DNA of 64,000 nt, from assembly GCF_024448505.1 (NCBI RefSeq), contig NZ_JAMOHV010000009.1:1-64000 (forward strand). Direction: 5' to 3'. Of the stretch, positions 1-8,858 are shown one piece after another. The DNA comes from Stutzerimonas degradans (GTDB lineage: Bacteria > Pseudomonadota > Gammaproteobacteria > Pseudomonadales > Pseudomonadaceae). The position numbers and the translations under genes were made by a program. The notes beneath the pieces are model-generated. The model made no database searches, was not told where the DNA came from, and worked only from the letters and a program-made list of their open reading frames with translations. Each line of letters starts with the position of its first letter. Position 1 is the first letter of the stretch.

Positions 1-69
1 TGCGAAAGAAATGCTGCGTGACTATTTCGAGCCGCGCGCCGCGATGCGGGTCAGGTTTACGAGGGCACC

Positions 70-214
70 AATGTGTCGTCGCGCCGGCACGGCAGGAGCG
101 CAGAGCAGGGTTACGAAGTTGGGCCGCGTGCCTGCGGTAACCGGACGGGGCGGTTTGCAAGACACGGCAGATCGGCTCGCCCCCGAGACGGTCACGATGC
201 TGATCGACAAATGC
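70..214 (-). pseudogene. IS3-family transposase OrfB, N-terminal fragment
   Basis: Starting at about 214 on the minus strand, the frame encodes AFVDQHRDRLGGEPICRVLQ followed by a segment ending QLRNPALRS. This is the recognisable start of IS3-family OrfB, ahead of the integrase core. A frame change follows in the stretch that should read RRDDTLVP, and similarity then ends. The DDE catalytic domain (some 200 residues) is absent. No intact transposase can be produced from here by programmed frameshifting, because both partners are broken. Confidence 0.75.
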
Positions 215-216
215 CC

Positions 217-553
217 TCAGGACTTGGTGCAGCGCAGGAAAGCCTGCCCGTCGGGCTCCGCCTGGGCAAAATACGCACTGGCCAGGCACAGAATCTCGTT
301 GGCTTTGCGCAGCTCGCGATTTTCGCGTTCCAAGGCTTTGATGCGTTCACGCTCTTCACTGGTCGGCCCAGGACGTTGGCTGGCGTCGGTCTGTTGGCGA
401 CGAATCCAGCCATGCAGGGGTTGCGCTGCACAGCCAATCTTCGGGGCAACGGCTCGATGGCCGCCCACTCGGGCGGGAGTCGTTCAGGTGCTCAGAACCA
501 TGCGCACGGCACGTTCACGGACTTCAGGGGAGTAGGTCGTAGCCTTTCTCATG
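217..553 (-). pseudogene. IS3-family transposase OrfA, frameshifted
   Basis: From the ATG at 551-553 the minus strand reads MRKATTYSPEVRERAVRMV, the typical N-terminus of IS3-group OrfA helix-turn-helix proteins. It meets a TGA stop after about 22 codons. Homology continues in a shifted frame (EWAAIE) and then shifts again to [17 protein letters not shown] and the C-terminal zipper segment [20 protein letters not shown]. At least two indels are therefore needed to explain it. OrfA normally binds the IS ends and dimerises through this zipper. This copy cannot make the full protein. Confidence 0.82.
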
Positions 554-582
554 GCCTCTCATCTTCTCAAGAGTTGAGGCCT

Positions 583-640
583 CCACGAAACCCGGGGCGA
601 TTCAGTATCTACGAAACTAGGGGCGATTCAATGCTACGAA
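583..640. repeat. Tandem IS-tip-like repeat, about 25 bp unit, 2.3 copies
   Basis: The plus strand shows ACGAAACCCGGGGCGATTCA (585-604), then ACGAAACTAGGGGCGATTCA (611-630), then a partial CTACGAA (634-640). On the minus strand the two full copies both start with the TGAATCGCCCC tip of the IS. One IS end would need only the inner copy. The outer copy therefore suggests a second insertion end, or a duplication of the tip. Confidence 0.7.
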
Positions 641-661
641 CATAAGGATCCCTGCAAGAGA

Positions 662-1018
662 TCACTCACCGCTATATTCGCAGCCACTGGTGCAGGTTTC
701 GTGGATACGTATGCGCGAGAGCTCTGGAAGGAGCGGTTTTAGTTCGTTCCAGATCCATTTAGCGAGATTTTCGCTGGTTGGATTTTCGAGGCCCGCAATG
801 TCGTTGAGATAGTTGTGATCGAGCCGCTCATAGATGGGGCGAAAGATCGCTTTGAGCTCGCTGAAATCCCGAATCCAGCCGGTAAATGGGTCTACTTCGC
901 CAGCAATATAGATGGCCACACGAAAAGAATGTCCATGGAGGCGTCCGCATTTGTGACCGGTGGGCACATTCGGAAGCCGATGAGCAGATTCGAAAGTGAA
1001 CTCTTTGAAAATTTCCAC
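662..1018 (-). CDS. queD: 6-carboxy-5,6,7,8-tetrahydropterin synthase QueD
   Basis: 118-residue PTPS-family enzyme. It converts dihydroneopterin triphosphate to 6-carboxytetrahydropterin in the cytoplasm, the second step of queuosine (tRNA) synthesis. Visible zinc ligands are His13 (SAHRL), His28 and His30 (LHGH), with the catalytic Cys24 just before (KCGRLHGH). The DH pair at 67-68 and the PTSEN segment at 80-84 are also family hallmarks. Length matches bacterial QueD (about 118-121). The gene stands alone on the minus strand, and its 3' end abuts the IS remnant tip repeats. No other que gene is in the window. Confidence 0.93.
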   Translation of the reverse strand: MEIFKEFTFESAHRLPNVPTGHKCGRLHGHSFRVAIYIAGEVDPFTGWIRDFSELKAIFRPIYERLDHNYLNDIAGLENPTSENLAKWIWNELKPLLPELSRIRIHETCTSGCEYSGE

Positions 1019-1227
1019 AAGAAACTCGCTAAATGATGAGCCGACAATCTGATGATTTTACTGCCTTTACTGGGGGCCGTCGCGAATAGCCGACCAGCTT
1101 GGTCCAAAGTGCTAAGGAGCTTGACGGGTAGGGCTGGCGCTCAAATGTGCGAGCTGGACACGGATAATGCGTTATTGCAGAGTACGCCCCTTTCTCTCAA
1201 GTCTGGCTCGCGTAACGGTGAAGTTTG

Positions 1228-2544
1228 ATGAATGCAGTGGTGGTTGCGGTCGGCGTCATGCTGATCTTGAGTTTGTGCCGAGTGCACGTTGTGGTTGCGT
1301 TAATCGCCGGTGCGCTGTGCGGTGGGCTTCTTGGTGGATTGGGCATCGAGTCCACGCTTGCCGCATTCAATAAAGGACTTGGAGGGGGCGCAACGGTTGC
1401 GCTGTCGTACGCGCTGTTGGGAGCATTCGCCGTGGCCATCGGCAAGAGCGGTCTCGCTCATGCGTTGGCTGACAAGGCGCTGATGATGGTCGGAAACCGG
1501 ACGGCCCATACTGGGCAGTCCGTCAAATGGATAGTGATTGCCTTGTTGCTGGTGGTTGCGATCTCTTCCCAGAATATTTTGCCTATTCACATCGCTTTCA
1601 TCCCGCTGCTGGTTCCGCCCTTATTGTCTGTGATGTCCAGTTTGCGCATCGACCGTCGTTTGATCGCATGTGTGCTGGCTTTTGGGTTGATCACGCCTTA
1701 CATGTTTTTACCGGTTGGTTTTGGCAACATTTTCCTCAACGAGATACTGCTCGCCAACGTTGCGAAAGGTGGCGTGGACGTATCTGGTGTAAAGGTGACG
1801 GAGGCGATGCTGATCCCGGCGCTTGGGATGGTCGCTGGGCTGATCATCGCCTTCTTCAGTTATCGCAAGCCGCGTGATTACGATCTGAGCCGAATAGACG
1901 CGGTGGAGCGGGTCAATGCAACCTACAGCCCCGTCACACTGCTCGTAGCGGCAATTGCCATTGGTGCTGCGTTCATTGTGCAGCTGTGGCTGGATTCGAT
2001 GATTATCGGTGCGCTTGCCGGGTTCGTGATCTTCTCCGCCTCCGGTGTGGTGCGTTGGCGTGAGGCGGACGACCTCTTCACCGAGGGTATGAAGATGATG
2101 GCCATGATCGGCTTCATCATGATTGCTGCGGCGGGGTTCGCCGAGGTCATGCGAGAGACCGGTCAGGTGAAATCGCTGGTAGACGCCTCCGCCGCGTGGA
2201 TTGGCGACAGCAAGGCTGTGGCTGCGCTGCTGATGCTATTGGTTGGCCTTTTAGTAACCATGGGTATCGGTTCGTCGTTCTCGACGGTACCGATTATTGC
2301 GGCGATCTTCGTGCCGCTAGGGGTGGAGCTGGGTTTCAGCCCGCTTGCGATCGTGAGCCTGGTGGGCACGGCGGGCGCATTGGGCGACGGTGGCTCTCCC
2401 GCGTCGGATTCGACCCTGGGGCCGACCGCTGGCCTCAACGTCGACGGCCAGCACAACCATATCTGGGACACTGTGGTTCCAACGTTTCTCCACTACAACT
2501 TGCCGCTGCTCGCCTTTGGCTGGGTGGCGGCAATGATCCTGTGA
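1228..2544 (+). CDS. Na+/H+ antiporter, NhaC-type family
   Basis: 438-residue polytopic inner-membrane protein with about 10-12 hydrophobic segments. It is probably a cation/proton antiporter or a related organic-ion carrier of the Na_H_antiporter superfamily. Two conserved blocks support this: [16 protein letters not shown] in the C-terminal third, and [18 protein letters not shown] followed by [12 protein letters not shown] near residue 405. I chose ATG 1228. A TTG three bases upstream is possible, but an in-frame TGA at 1219-1221 rules out anything longer. The Shine-Dalgarno sequence is weak. The gene is monocistronic and followed by a clear terminator. The substrate is not determined by sequence. 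Confidence 0.78.
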   Translation: MNAVVVAVGVMLILSLCRVHVVVALIAGALCGGLLGGLGIESTLAAFNKGLGGGATVALSYALLGAFAVAIGKSGLAHALADKALMMVGNRTAHTGQSVKWIVIALLLVVAISSQNILPIHIAFIPLLVPPLLSVMSSLRIDRRLIACVLAFGLITPYMFLPVGFGNIFLNEILLANVAKGGVDVSGVKVTEAMLIPALGMVAGLIIAFFSYRKPRDYDLSRIDAVERVNATYSPVTLLVAAIAIGAAFIVQLWLDSMIIGALAGFVIFSASGVVRWREADDLFTEGMKMMAMIGFIMIAAAGFAEVMRETGQVKSLVDASAAWIGDSKAVAALLMLLVGLLVTMGIGSSFSTVPIIAAIFVPLGVELGFSPLAIVSLVGTAGALGDGGSPASDSTLGPTAGLNVDGQHNHIWDTVVPTFLHYNLPLLAFGWVAAMIL

Positions 2545-2565
2545 TTCGATAGGATCGAACGAAGA

Positions 2566-2594
2566 GGGCAGGGTAATTCCTGCCTTTCTTTTTT
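2566..2594 (+). terminator. Rho-independent terminator after the antiporter gene
   Basis: Stem GGCAGG (2567-2572) pairs with CCTGCC (2579-2584), followed by a T-rich tract TTTCTTTTTT. It lies 22 bp after the antiporter stop and ends about 77 bp before the next gene, so the two are probably separate transcripts. Confidence 0.8.
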
Positions 2595-2671
2595 GCTCGA
2601 ATAGAAAAGCTGCGCACTCGCCAATCCGTATGTTGACTAACTGGATAGCACAACGAATTTCTGGGTGAGGC

Positions 2672-3742
2672 ATGATCAAATCGACGCTCGAGCAGAAGAC
2701 ATTCCTCGTATTACTGGTGCTGGTTTCCCTGGCATTCGGATGGATCCTCCTGCCGTTCTATGGCGCGGTGTTCTGGGCAGCGGTGCTTGCCATACTCTTC
2801 TCGCCATTGCAGCGCCGACTGCAGCAGCGCTTCGTAGGGCGCCCGAATGTCGCCGCATTGCTGACTTTACTGATATGTCTGTTGGTGGCGGTTATTCCGG
2901 TAATCGTTATTGCCGGAATGCTAGTGCAAGAAGGTGCTGCGCTATACCAGCGCATCGAGACCGGCGAGCTGGATGTCGGTAGTTACCTGGCACAGCTGAA
3001 GTCAATGATGCCGGATGGTCTGCAAGCACAGCTCCAGCGATTCGGCTTCGGCGATCTCGACAGCCTGCGGGAAAAACTTTCCAGCGGTGCGTTGGAAGGC
3101 AGTCAGTTTCTAGCGACGAAAGCATTTAGCTTTGGGCAGGGTACGTTTCAGTTTCTGGTGAGCTTCTGCGTGATGCTCTACCTGCTGTTCTTCTTCATTC
3201 GCGACGGGCGTGAGCTGGTGTTGCGGATTCGGCAGGCGCTGCCGCTAAGCGATACCCAGAAACGACGCTTATTCAATAAGTTCACCCGAGTGGTGCGTGC
3301 CACTGTGAAGGGCAATGTCATTGTCGCGATCACACAGGGCGCGCTCGGCGGAGTGATCTTCGCGGTGCTCGGCATATCCGGTGCCCTGCTCTGGGCAGTA
3401 TTGATGGCGTTCCTGTCACTGCTTCCCGCCGTAGGTGCCGGGTTGATCTGGACGCCCGTCGCGATCTACTTCCTATTCAGCGGCGCAGTCTGGCAGGGGG
3501 TGGTTCTGATCCTGTATGGGGTAATGGTCATCGGCTTGGTGGATAACATCCTTCGTCCGATCCTGGTGGGCAAGGACACCAAGATGCCGGATTACCTTGT
3601 CCTGATTTCCACCCTCGGCGGGCTCGCTCTGTTTGGGCTGAATGGCTTCGTGATCGGGCCACTTATCGCAGCGTTGTTCATCTCATCGTGGGGGCTATTT
3701 ACCAATGGCGATCGGCCTCGAGGTTCAGCCGATACGCGCTAA
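2672..3742 (+). CDS. AI-2E/PerM family permease
   Basis: 356-residue inner-membrane protein with a PerM/YdiK-like layout: two hydrophobic segments at the N-terminus (residues about 10-45), another near 65-90, an amphipathic soluble stretch (about 95-155), then several transmembrane segments. The motif GLVDNILRPILVGKDTKMPDYLVLIS near residues 289-315 is the best family signature. Members include the AI-2 exporter TqsA and efflux proteins of unknown substrate, so a transport role is known for the family but the cargo here is not. Start ATG 2672 lies seven bases after GGGTGAGGC. Confidence 0.85.
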   Translation: MIKSTLEQKTFLVLLVLVSLAFGWILLPFYGAVFWAAVLAILFSPLQRRLQQRFVGRPNVAALLTLLICLLVAVIPVIVIAGMLVQEGAALYQRIETGELDVGSYLAQLKSMMPDGLQAQLQRFGFGDLDSLREKLSSGALEGSQFLATKAFSFGQGTFQFLVSFCVMLYLLFFFIRDGRELVLRIRQALPLSDTQKRRLFNKFTRVVRATVKGNVIVAITQGALGGVIFAVLGISGALLWAVLMAFLSLLPAVGAGLIWTPVAIYFLFSGAVWQGVVLILYGVMVIGLVDNILRPILVGKDTKMPDYLVLISTLGGLALFGLNGFVIGPLIAALFISSWGLFTNGDRPRGSADTR

Positions 3743-3760
3743 TGAGCGCCGAGCTGTTCA

Positions 3761-3788
3761 ATCAAGGACCGGCGGAGCCGGCCTTGAT
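3761..3788. terminator. Bidirectional hairpin between convergent genes
   Basis: ATCAAGG at 3761-3767 pairs with CCTTGAT at 3782-3788, and an inner CCGGC/GCCGG stem has a GGA loop. It sits between the permease stop (3742) and the PhoX stop (3800). There is no long T-run, so its efficiency is uncertain. Confidence 0.55.
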
Positions 3789-3799
3789 CTGGGTGCGCC

Positions 3800-5794
3800 T
3801 TACATCAGTCGTTTACCGTCCTTGCGGCTGATGATGACCGTTGCAGAACGCGGCCGCAGGCCCGGGCCATCAGGCCAGCTGCTGCTGTAATTACCCGGTG
3901 TAGAACCCTCACCTGGATGCTGGATGTTCACGAACAGCGTGCGGAAATCGGGCGTTGCGGTGATGCCGGTCACCTCCGCGCCTAGCGGCCCGACCAGGAA
4001 GCGCTTGGTTTCCCCGGTTCTGGGATCGGATACCAGCATCTGATTGTTACCGAACGGGCCCGATTTCAGCTGGCTGCCGCTCATGTCGGTCTGGATCCAG
4101 AGCCGGCCTTCGTCATCGAACCACAGCCCATCCGGACTGGCCAGGATGTTGCTGTCGTCCAGAGTTCGGCCCTTCGGCGTTCTGCTGTCGCCCTGTGGGC
4201 CGGCCATCAGGTAGATGTTCCAGCGAAAGCGGGTTCCCGCGTAGTCGCGGCTTTCTTCCGACCAGCGAATGATATGACCGTAAGGATTGGGAGCGCGCGG
4301 ATTGGCCGCATCGGCCTCGCTACGCGCGCTGTTGTTGGTGAGGGTGAAATAGACATCACCGTTATCCGGATGAACGGCACCCCATTCCGGGCGATCCATT
4401 CGCGTGGCGCCGGCGATGTCGGCAGCCAGACGGGTGTTGATCAGTACTTCGCCCTGATCGGCAAAGCTCACGCCGGCCGCTGCGCAGGCCTGCTGAAATG
4501 CCGGGTCGTCAATGTCCAACGCCAGCCAGTCGCCGCTGCCATCTGCATTGAAGCGCGCTACGTAGAGCGTTCCCGCATCCAGCAGACGACCATCGCTACG
4601 CAGCGGGCGGTAGCGGTCACGGCTGACATACTTGTAAATGTATTCGTTCTGCGAGTCGTCACCGGAGTAGCACACCAGCGGGCGACCCGGTTTGACAGGC
4701 GCAAACACCAGCCCTTCGTGCGCAAAGCGGCCGAGCGCGGTGCGTTTTACCGGCATGGCGTCCGGATCGAACGGATCAATCTCCACGATCCAGCCGAAGG
4801 TGTTCGGCTCGTTGCGATAGTCGGACTGCGTATCGGTGCCGCGGCGTGTCGCATCGAAACGCTGAAACTCATCGCCAGCGATGGTCTCCCAGGCATAGCG
4901 GCTGGTATCACGTACGCCGTAACGGCTGAGTTCACGCGGTAGCTCACTGTCCTGGCTGGCAAAGTAACCGGCCCAGTTCTCTTCGCAGGTCAAATAGGTG
5001 CCCCACGGGGTAAAGCCGTTCGCGCAGTTGTTCAGTGTGCCGCGGGTCGAGGTGCCGCTCGGGCTGTAGCGGGTTCGCAGCAAGGCATGCCCCTTGGCGG
5101 GGCCTTCAATCCGCATGGGGGTGGCGCCGGTGATGCGGCGATTGCGGGCAGATGGCAGTACGGACCAATCGCCGCGTACGCCGCGACGGATCTCCACTAC
5201 GGATACCCCGTGCGCATTGATTTCCTTACGGACTTCGTCGACTACGGTGCGCTTGCCGTCGACCACGGTCGGCCCGTTAGGGTGCAGCAGCGGCGCATCG
5301 ATGTACTCGTGATTCACCACCAGCAATCCGTGATCGCTCTGGTGCCCGCCGTATTTGGCGTTGATTGGGAAGAAATGCATGCCATCGTGATGCATGCCGG
5401 TCTGGTGTGCCTGGTCCTCGGCGCTGTTGCTGGCGTCCTCCAGATAGGCCGGATAGCGCCCGCTGATAGGTGTGCCCCATGGGATGAACGTCGTTGCGGT
5501 GTATCCCGGCGGGACGCTGATGCCATCGTGGCGAGTAACTGGAACCGCTGAAAATGGAAGCCGATTGCGGCGTTTCAGCGGAAAATCCTTGAGCCGCTCT
5601 GCCGATTGGCCGGCGGCCTGGACTGCGCCCGGAAGTGTCGCCCCCAAGAAGGCCAGCGCGCCTAGCGAGGCGCCACCCGCCAGCACTTGGCGGCGGCCGA
5701 GGTTGATCACATCCTGAATATGGGTGTTCCCGGAACGGTTGCTGGGTAGCTCATCGCCGTTACCGAAAAGAATATTGTCGTTGTCAGTGCTCAC
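3800..5794 (-). CDS. phoX: PhoX-family alkaline phosphatase (DUF839), Tat-exported
   Basis: 664-residue member of the PhoX/DUF839 family. These are calcium/iron-dependent phosphatases that release phosphate from organic esters in the periplasm or outside the cell. A twin-arginine signal is visible: NLGRRQVLAGG followed by a hydrophobic, Ala-rich stretch ending near AVQAAG (residues about 31-62), preceded by a 30-residue leader typical of this family. Conserved blocks include the NHEY segment, the TPWGTYLTCEENW block (Ca/Fe ligand region) and a C-terminal HPGEGS. Start ATG 5794 gives the usual leader length. No Pho box was identified by eye. Whether this paralogue is the main phosphatase is not known. 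Confidence 0.85.
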   Translation of the reverse strand: MSTDNDNILFGNGDELPSNRSGNTHIQDVINLGRRQVLAGGASLGALAFLGATLPGAVQAAGQSAERLKDFPLKRRNRLPFSAVPVTRHDGISVPPGYTATTFIPWGTPISGRYPAYLEDASNSAEDQAHQTGMHHDGMHFFPINAKYGGHQSDHGLLVVNHEYIDAPLLHPNGPTVVDGKRTVVDEVRKEINAHGVSVVEIRRGVRGDWSVLPSARNRRITGATPMRIEGPAKGHALLRTRYSPSGTSTRGTLNNCANGFTPWGTYLTCEENWAGYFASQDSELPRELSRYGVRDTSRYAWETIAGDEFQRFDATRRGTDTQSDYRNEPNTFGWIVEIDPFDPDAMPVKRTALGRFAHEGLVFAPVKPGRPLVCYSGDDSQNEYIYKYVSRDRYRPLRSDGRLLDAGTLYVARFNADGSGDWLALDIDDPAFQQACAAAGVSFADQGEVLINTRLAADIAGATRMDRPEWGAVHPDNGDVYFTLTNNSARSEADAANPRAPNPYGHIIRWSEESRDYAGTRFRWNIYLMAGPQGDSRTPKGRTLDDSNILASPDGLWFDDEGRLWIQTDMSGSQLKSGPFGNNQMLVSDPRTGETKRFLVGPLGAEVTGITATPDFRTLFVNIQHPGEGSTPGNYSSSWPDGPGLRPRSATVIISRKDGKRLM

Positions 5795-5901
5795 GTCGCG
5801 TTCCCTGAGTCGATTGACGGAATCCTGACTCTAGTTTCGTCGTGAGACAGCTATATGACACCGCTCCCGTAGGGCGACGAACAACATGAACGCCCGAAAC
5901 G

Positions 5902-5932
5902 CAAAGGCCCCGGCTATATGCCGGGGCCTTTG
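5902..5932 (-). terminator. Terminator downstream of aceA
   Basis: AAAGGCCCCGG (5903-5913) and CCGGGGCCTTT (5921-5931) form a perfect 11-bp stem with a 7-base loop. It lies 38 bp beyond the aceA stop codon in the direction of aceA transcription and upstream of the phoX start, insulating the two minus-strand genes. Confidence 0.8.
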
Positions 5933-5968
5933 CTACACCGCAGCCTGTTGCCAGGCTGAAACCGTTCC

Positions 5969-7564
5969 TTAGTGGAACTGGTTCATGGTGTTGTCTTTAC
6001 CGCTCGCCTTCAGAGCTGCTTCGCCAGCGAAGTACTCTTTGTGGTTGTCGCCGATGTCCGAACCAGCCATGTTCTGGTGCTTGACGCAGGCGATGCCCTG
6101 ACGCAGTTCTTCACGCTGAACGCCCTTCACGTAGGCCAGCATACCCTGGTCGGCGAAGTAGCCCTTGGCCAGGTTGTCGGTGGACAGCGCGGCGGTGTGG
6201 TAGGTCGGCAGCGTGATCAGGTGGTGGAAGATACCGGCGTTAGCGGAGCCGTCCTTCTGGAAGGTACGGATCTTCTCGTCTGCAATCTTAGCCAGCTCGG
6301 TTTCGTCGTACTCGACGCTCATCAGCTTGGCGCGATCATAGGCAGAAACGTCCTTGCCTTCGGCAACGAATGCATCGAACACCTGCTGACGGAAGTTCAG
6401 AGTCCAGTTGAACGACGGGCTGTTGTTGTAGACCAGCTTGGCGTTCGGAATCACTTCGCGGATGCGGTCAACCATGCCCTTGATCTGGCCAACGTGCGGC
6501 TTCTCGGTTTCGATCCACAGCAGGTCGGCGCCGTTCTGCAGGCTGGTGATGCAGTCCAGGACGCAGCGATCTTCGCCGGTGCCCTTGCGGAACTGGAACA
6601 GGTTGGACGGCAGACGCTTCGGACGCAGCAGCTTGCCGCCACGGTTGATGACGACGTCGCCGTTGCCCAGGTCGGAGGCAGCAACTTCTTCGCAGTCCAG
6701 GAACGAGTTGTACAGGTCGCCCAGGTCGCCCGGCTCTTTGGTCACGGCGATCTGCTTGGTCAGGCCGGCACCCAGGGAGTCGGTACGAGCAACGATCACG
6801 CCGTTGTCGATACCCAGCTCAAGGAAGGCGTAGCGGACGGCAGCGATCTTGGCGAGGAAGTCGGCATGCGGAACGGTCACTTTGCCGTCCTGGTGGCCGC
6901 ACTGCTTCTCGTCGGAAACCTGGTTCTCGATCTGGATGCAGCAAGCACCGGCTTCGATCATGCGCTTGGCCAGCAGGTAGGTAGCTTCCGGGTTACCGAA
7001 GCCAGCGTCGATGTCGGCGATGATCGGGACGATGTGGGTTTCGTAGTTGTCGATCTGGTTCTGGATTTCAGCAGCCTTGGCGCTGTCACCGGCTTCGCGA
7101 GCGGCGTCCAGGGCGGTGAACAGCAGGTCCAGTTCGCGGCTATCGGCCTGACGCAGGAAGGTATACAGCTCTTCGATCAGGTTGGAGACTGCGGTCTTCT
7201 CGTGCATCGACTGGTCCGGCAGCGGGCCAAACTCGGAGCGCAGAGCGGCAACCATCCAGCCGGACAGGTAGAGGTAGCGCTTGTTGGTGGTCTTCAGGTG
7301 CTTCTTGATGGAGATCAGCTTCTGCTGACCGATGAAGCCATGCCAGCAGCCCAGCGACTGGGTGTAGACGGACGAGTCGGCATCGTACTCGGCCATGTCC
7401 TTGCGCATGATGTCGGCGGTGTACTGAGCGATTTCCAGACCGGTCTTGAAGCGGTTCTGGGCGCGCATGCGGGCCACGGATTCCGGGTTGATAGCGCTCC
7501 AGCTGCTGCCGAACTTCTCTTTCAGGGCGGCAACTGCCTTGATGTCGTCTTGATATGCGGACAT
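5969..7564 (-). CDS. aceA: Isocitrate lyase
   Basis: 531 residues, the length of the Pseudomonas-type isocitrate lyase, which is about 100 longer than the E. coli enzyme. It cleaves isocitrate to glyoxylate and succinate, the first glyoxylate-shunt step, required on acetate and fatty acids. The catalytic loop reads KQCGH (residues 220-224, active Cys222), a variant of the KKCGH of shorter enzymes. The metal-binding IADIDAGFG is at 182-190. I start at MSAYQDD (7564) with GAAGGA about 6 bases upstream. The upstream in-frame extension to 7615 looks like leader. Malate synthase is not in the window. Two isocitrate dehydrogenases that compete for the same substrate lie 8-13 kb away. A 480-bp leader with an RccR-like palindrome precedes the gene. 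Confidence 0.96.
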   Translation of the reverse strand: MSAYQDDIKAVAALKEKFGSSWSAINPESVARMRAQNRFKTGLEIAQYTADIMRKDMAEYDADSSVYTQSLGCWHGFIGQQKLISIKKHLKTTNKRYLYLSGWMVAALRSEFGPLPDQSMHEKTAVSNLIEELYTFLRQADSRELDLLFTALDAAREAGDSAKAAEIQNQIDNYETHIVPIIADIDAGFGNPEATYLLAKRMIEAGACCIQIENQVSDEKQCGHQDGKVTVPHADFLAKIAAVRYAFLELGIDNGVIVARTDSLGAGLTKQIAVTKEPGDLGDLYNSFLDCEEVAASDLGNGDVVINRGGKLLRPKRLPSNLFQFRKGTGEDRCVLDCITSLQNGADLLWIETEKPHVGQIKGMVDRIREVIPNAKLVYNNSPSFNWTLNFRQQVFDAFVAEGKDVSAYDRAKLMSVEYDETELAKIADEKIRTFQKDGSANAGIFHHLITLPTYHTAALSTDNLAKGYFADQGMLAYVKGVQREELRQGIACVKHQNMAGSDIGDNHKEYFAGEAALKASGKDNTMNQFH

Positions 7565-8048
7565 GGTCAATCCTTCATAGATGTGAATTTGGTTGAGCAC
7601 CGACTTTCCCACCAAAAACTGCGTGCTAACGGATCAATGCGAGCAACACGCGGCAGAGCGTCGAACTGCGACCAGGACGAGGATTGAAACCGAGGAGGAG
7701 GGCATGGACACGATCACCGGGCTGGCTCTTGGTTGCGAAGCTCCCGGTTGGCGTGGCTGCCGTGGGGCTCGACAACGTCGAGACTACAGTCTGACTGATA
7801 CGTTAATCGCTTCCCCGTCCCTCAGGACGACTCGTTCCAGTCGCAACCTCGTCAGTCCGCCTTGTGGGCAGTACAGTCACGGAGCGGCTCGGCTGGTTGG
7901 CTGGAGCGCGCCCCGGAGACCCTTTCCAGAGCCTCTGGTTAGCGGGAGCGGGGCAATGATGCGCTGCCGGGAAAGTCTCGTCAATCATTTGTAGTGTTTT
8001 TTTTGTGGCACTACAAAAGCGGGGCGCGGCCACTTGCGCGCAGCGCTG
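7565..8048. other. Long non-coding leader/promoter region of aceA
   Basis: 484 bp lie between the aceA start and the stop of the secretin-domain gene upstream. No convincing coding sequence is present. An ORF on the plus strand (7593-7994) has no recognisable product. The region contains the RccR-like palindrome at its distal end and a short inverted repeat AGACT-AC-AGTCT near 7780-7792. The aceA promoter is presumably here, but no clean -35/-10 pair was identified. Confidence 0.6.
7988..8017. promoter_or_regulatory. RccR-like palindromic operator upstream of aceA
   Basis: A perfect 9-bp inverted repeat, TTTGTAGTG (7988-7996) and CACTACAAA (8009-8017), is separated by 12 T-rich bases. Its core TGTAGT-N14-ACTACA resembles the operator described for RccR, the RpiR-family regulator that controls aceA, glcB and pyruvate-metabolism genes in fluorescent pseudomonads. 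The T-run lies in the loop, not after the stem, so this does not look like an intrinsic terminator. It lies about 425 bp upstream of the aceA start codon, which is far for an operator unless the transcript has a long 5' leader. Confidence 0.55.
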
Positions 8049-8858
8049 TTACTCCAGTACGTCGACTTTCAGTCGCAGCGAAAGGTCTTGCTGGCCCTGC
8101 GTGCTGTAGCGTCGCAAGGTGCCGTCGTGTTGTGACGAGGCGCTTTCGTCGATGCCGCCCAGGCTGATCCATTCGCCAACGCGACCACTGACGCGGGTAT
8201 CGGCGAGCTGTGTTTCGATCACATTCGGGTTCATCTGATTGACGCGATCACGGTTGCTGCTGACGGTGATCTGAACGCGATCGCCGATGAGATTGGCCGT
8301 CACGTAGAAGCCGCGGGTGACGTCGCGATACTGCGTCTGCTGGTAGATCCGGCCGTAGCCGTCGGTGCCACTGGTGGTCAGCGGTACGCTCTGGCCGACC
8401 TGGATCAGCGCCGGATAGCCCTCACTGGTCTGGATCTGCTGGATGCCGCCCTCCTGACTGCTGGTCGAACGCCGGATGATGCGCACCTGGTCGCGACCAT
8501 GGCGCTCGCCACGGCCCGTCTCGAACTCGACATCCCCGGCACGGATCGAACCATCCACGCTGTAGCCGCTGGCGTTGCCAGCAGCCGAATCCTGGGTGTC
8601 GACACTGATAAGCAGGCGCTTGGGTTCGCTGTCGAGCTGCTCGAGTACCTGCCGAAGTTCCGTGATCGCTGCTTGCGGCGCATTGACGATCAACTGATTG
8701 CCGTAAGCGTTGACCCGGCCCTGCTCACCGATCACCGATTGAGCTACCGGCAGGACATCCTCAGCCATCCGGTATTGCAGCGGAATGACCTCAGTGGCGG
8801 CGTGCAATGGCAGGCAGACGGCCAGCGCGAGTGCGGCAAGATGGCGGCGTACGGTCAT
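8049..8858 (-). CDS. Orphan secretin N-domain (NolW-like) periplasmic protein
   Basis: 269 residues. Residues 1-21 form a Sec signal peptide (MTVRRHLAALALAVCLPLHA). Residues about 22-80 resemble the secretin short N1 domain of type II/III secretion channels and PilQ (YRMAEDVLPVAQSVIGEQGRVNAYGNQLIV). The rest is a beta-rich region with GQSVPLTTSGTDG, similar to the start of the secretin core, but the full membrane-inserting channel domain is missing. It is the last gene of the roxA operon and overlaps the preceding gene by four bases (ATGA). A secretion role is not supported by its neighbours. The function is unknown. Confidence 0.72.
   Translation of the reverse strand: MTVRRHLAALALAVCLPLHAATEVIPLQYRMAEDVLPVAQSVIGEQGRVNAYGNQLIVNAPQAAITELRQVLEQLDSEPKRLLISVDTQDSAAGNASGYSVDGSIRAGDVEFETGRGERHGRDQVRIIRRSTSSQEGGIQQIQTSEGYPALIQVGQSVPLTTSGTDGYGRIYQQTQYRDVTRGFYVTANLIGDRVQITVSSNRDRVNQMNPNVIETQLADTRVSGRVGEWISLGGIDESASSQHDGTLRRYSTQGQQDLSLRLKVDVLE

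Larger units (their letters stand above)
60..604 (-). mobile_element. Decayed IS3-family insertion sequence (remnant)
   Basis: Read on the minus strand, this stretch begins with an IS3-type tip (TGAATCGCCCCGGGTTTCG at 586-604). It continues into an orfA-like reading frame and then into the start of an orfB (DDE integrase) frame. Homology is lost near position 60-80, so the catalytic part of the transposase is missing and no right end is seen. Several frame changes interrupt both frames, so the element is dead. It lies just downstream of the queD stop codon. The family call rests on the OrfA leucine-zipper segment and on the OrfB N-terminal motif. The exact IS name cannot be given from the sequence alone. 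Confidence 0.8.

Noticed and set aside
5972-7687. 571-codon plus-strand ORF antisense to aceA
   Set aside because: aceA is unambiguous. The antisense protein is valine/glutamine-rich with no recognisable domain, typical of antisense frames in GC-rich genes.
7593-7994. 133-codon plus-strand ORF in the aceA leader
   Set aside because: No recognisable product or RBS. It overlaps the aceA start.
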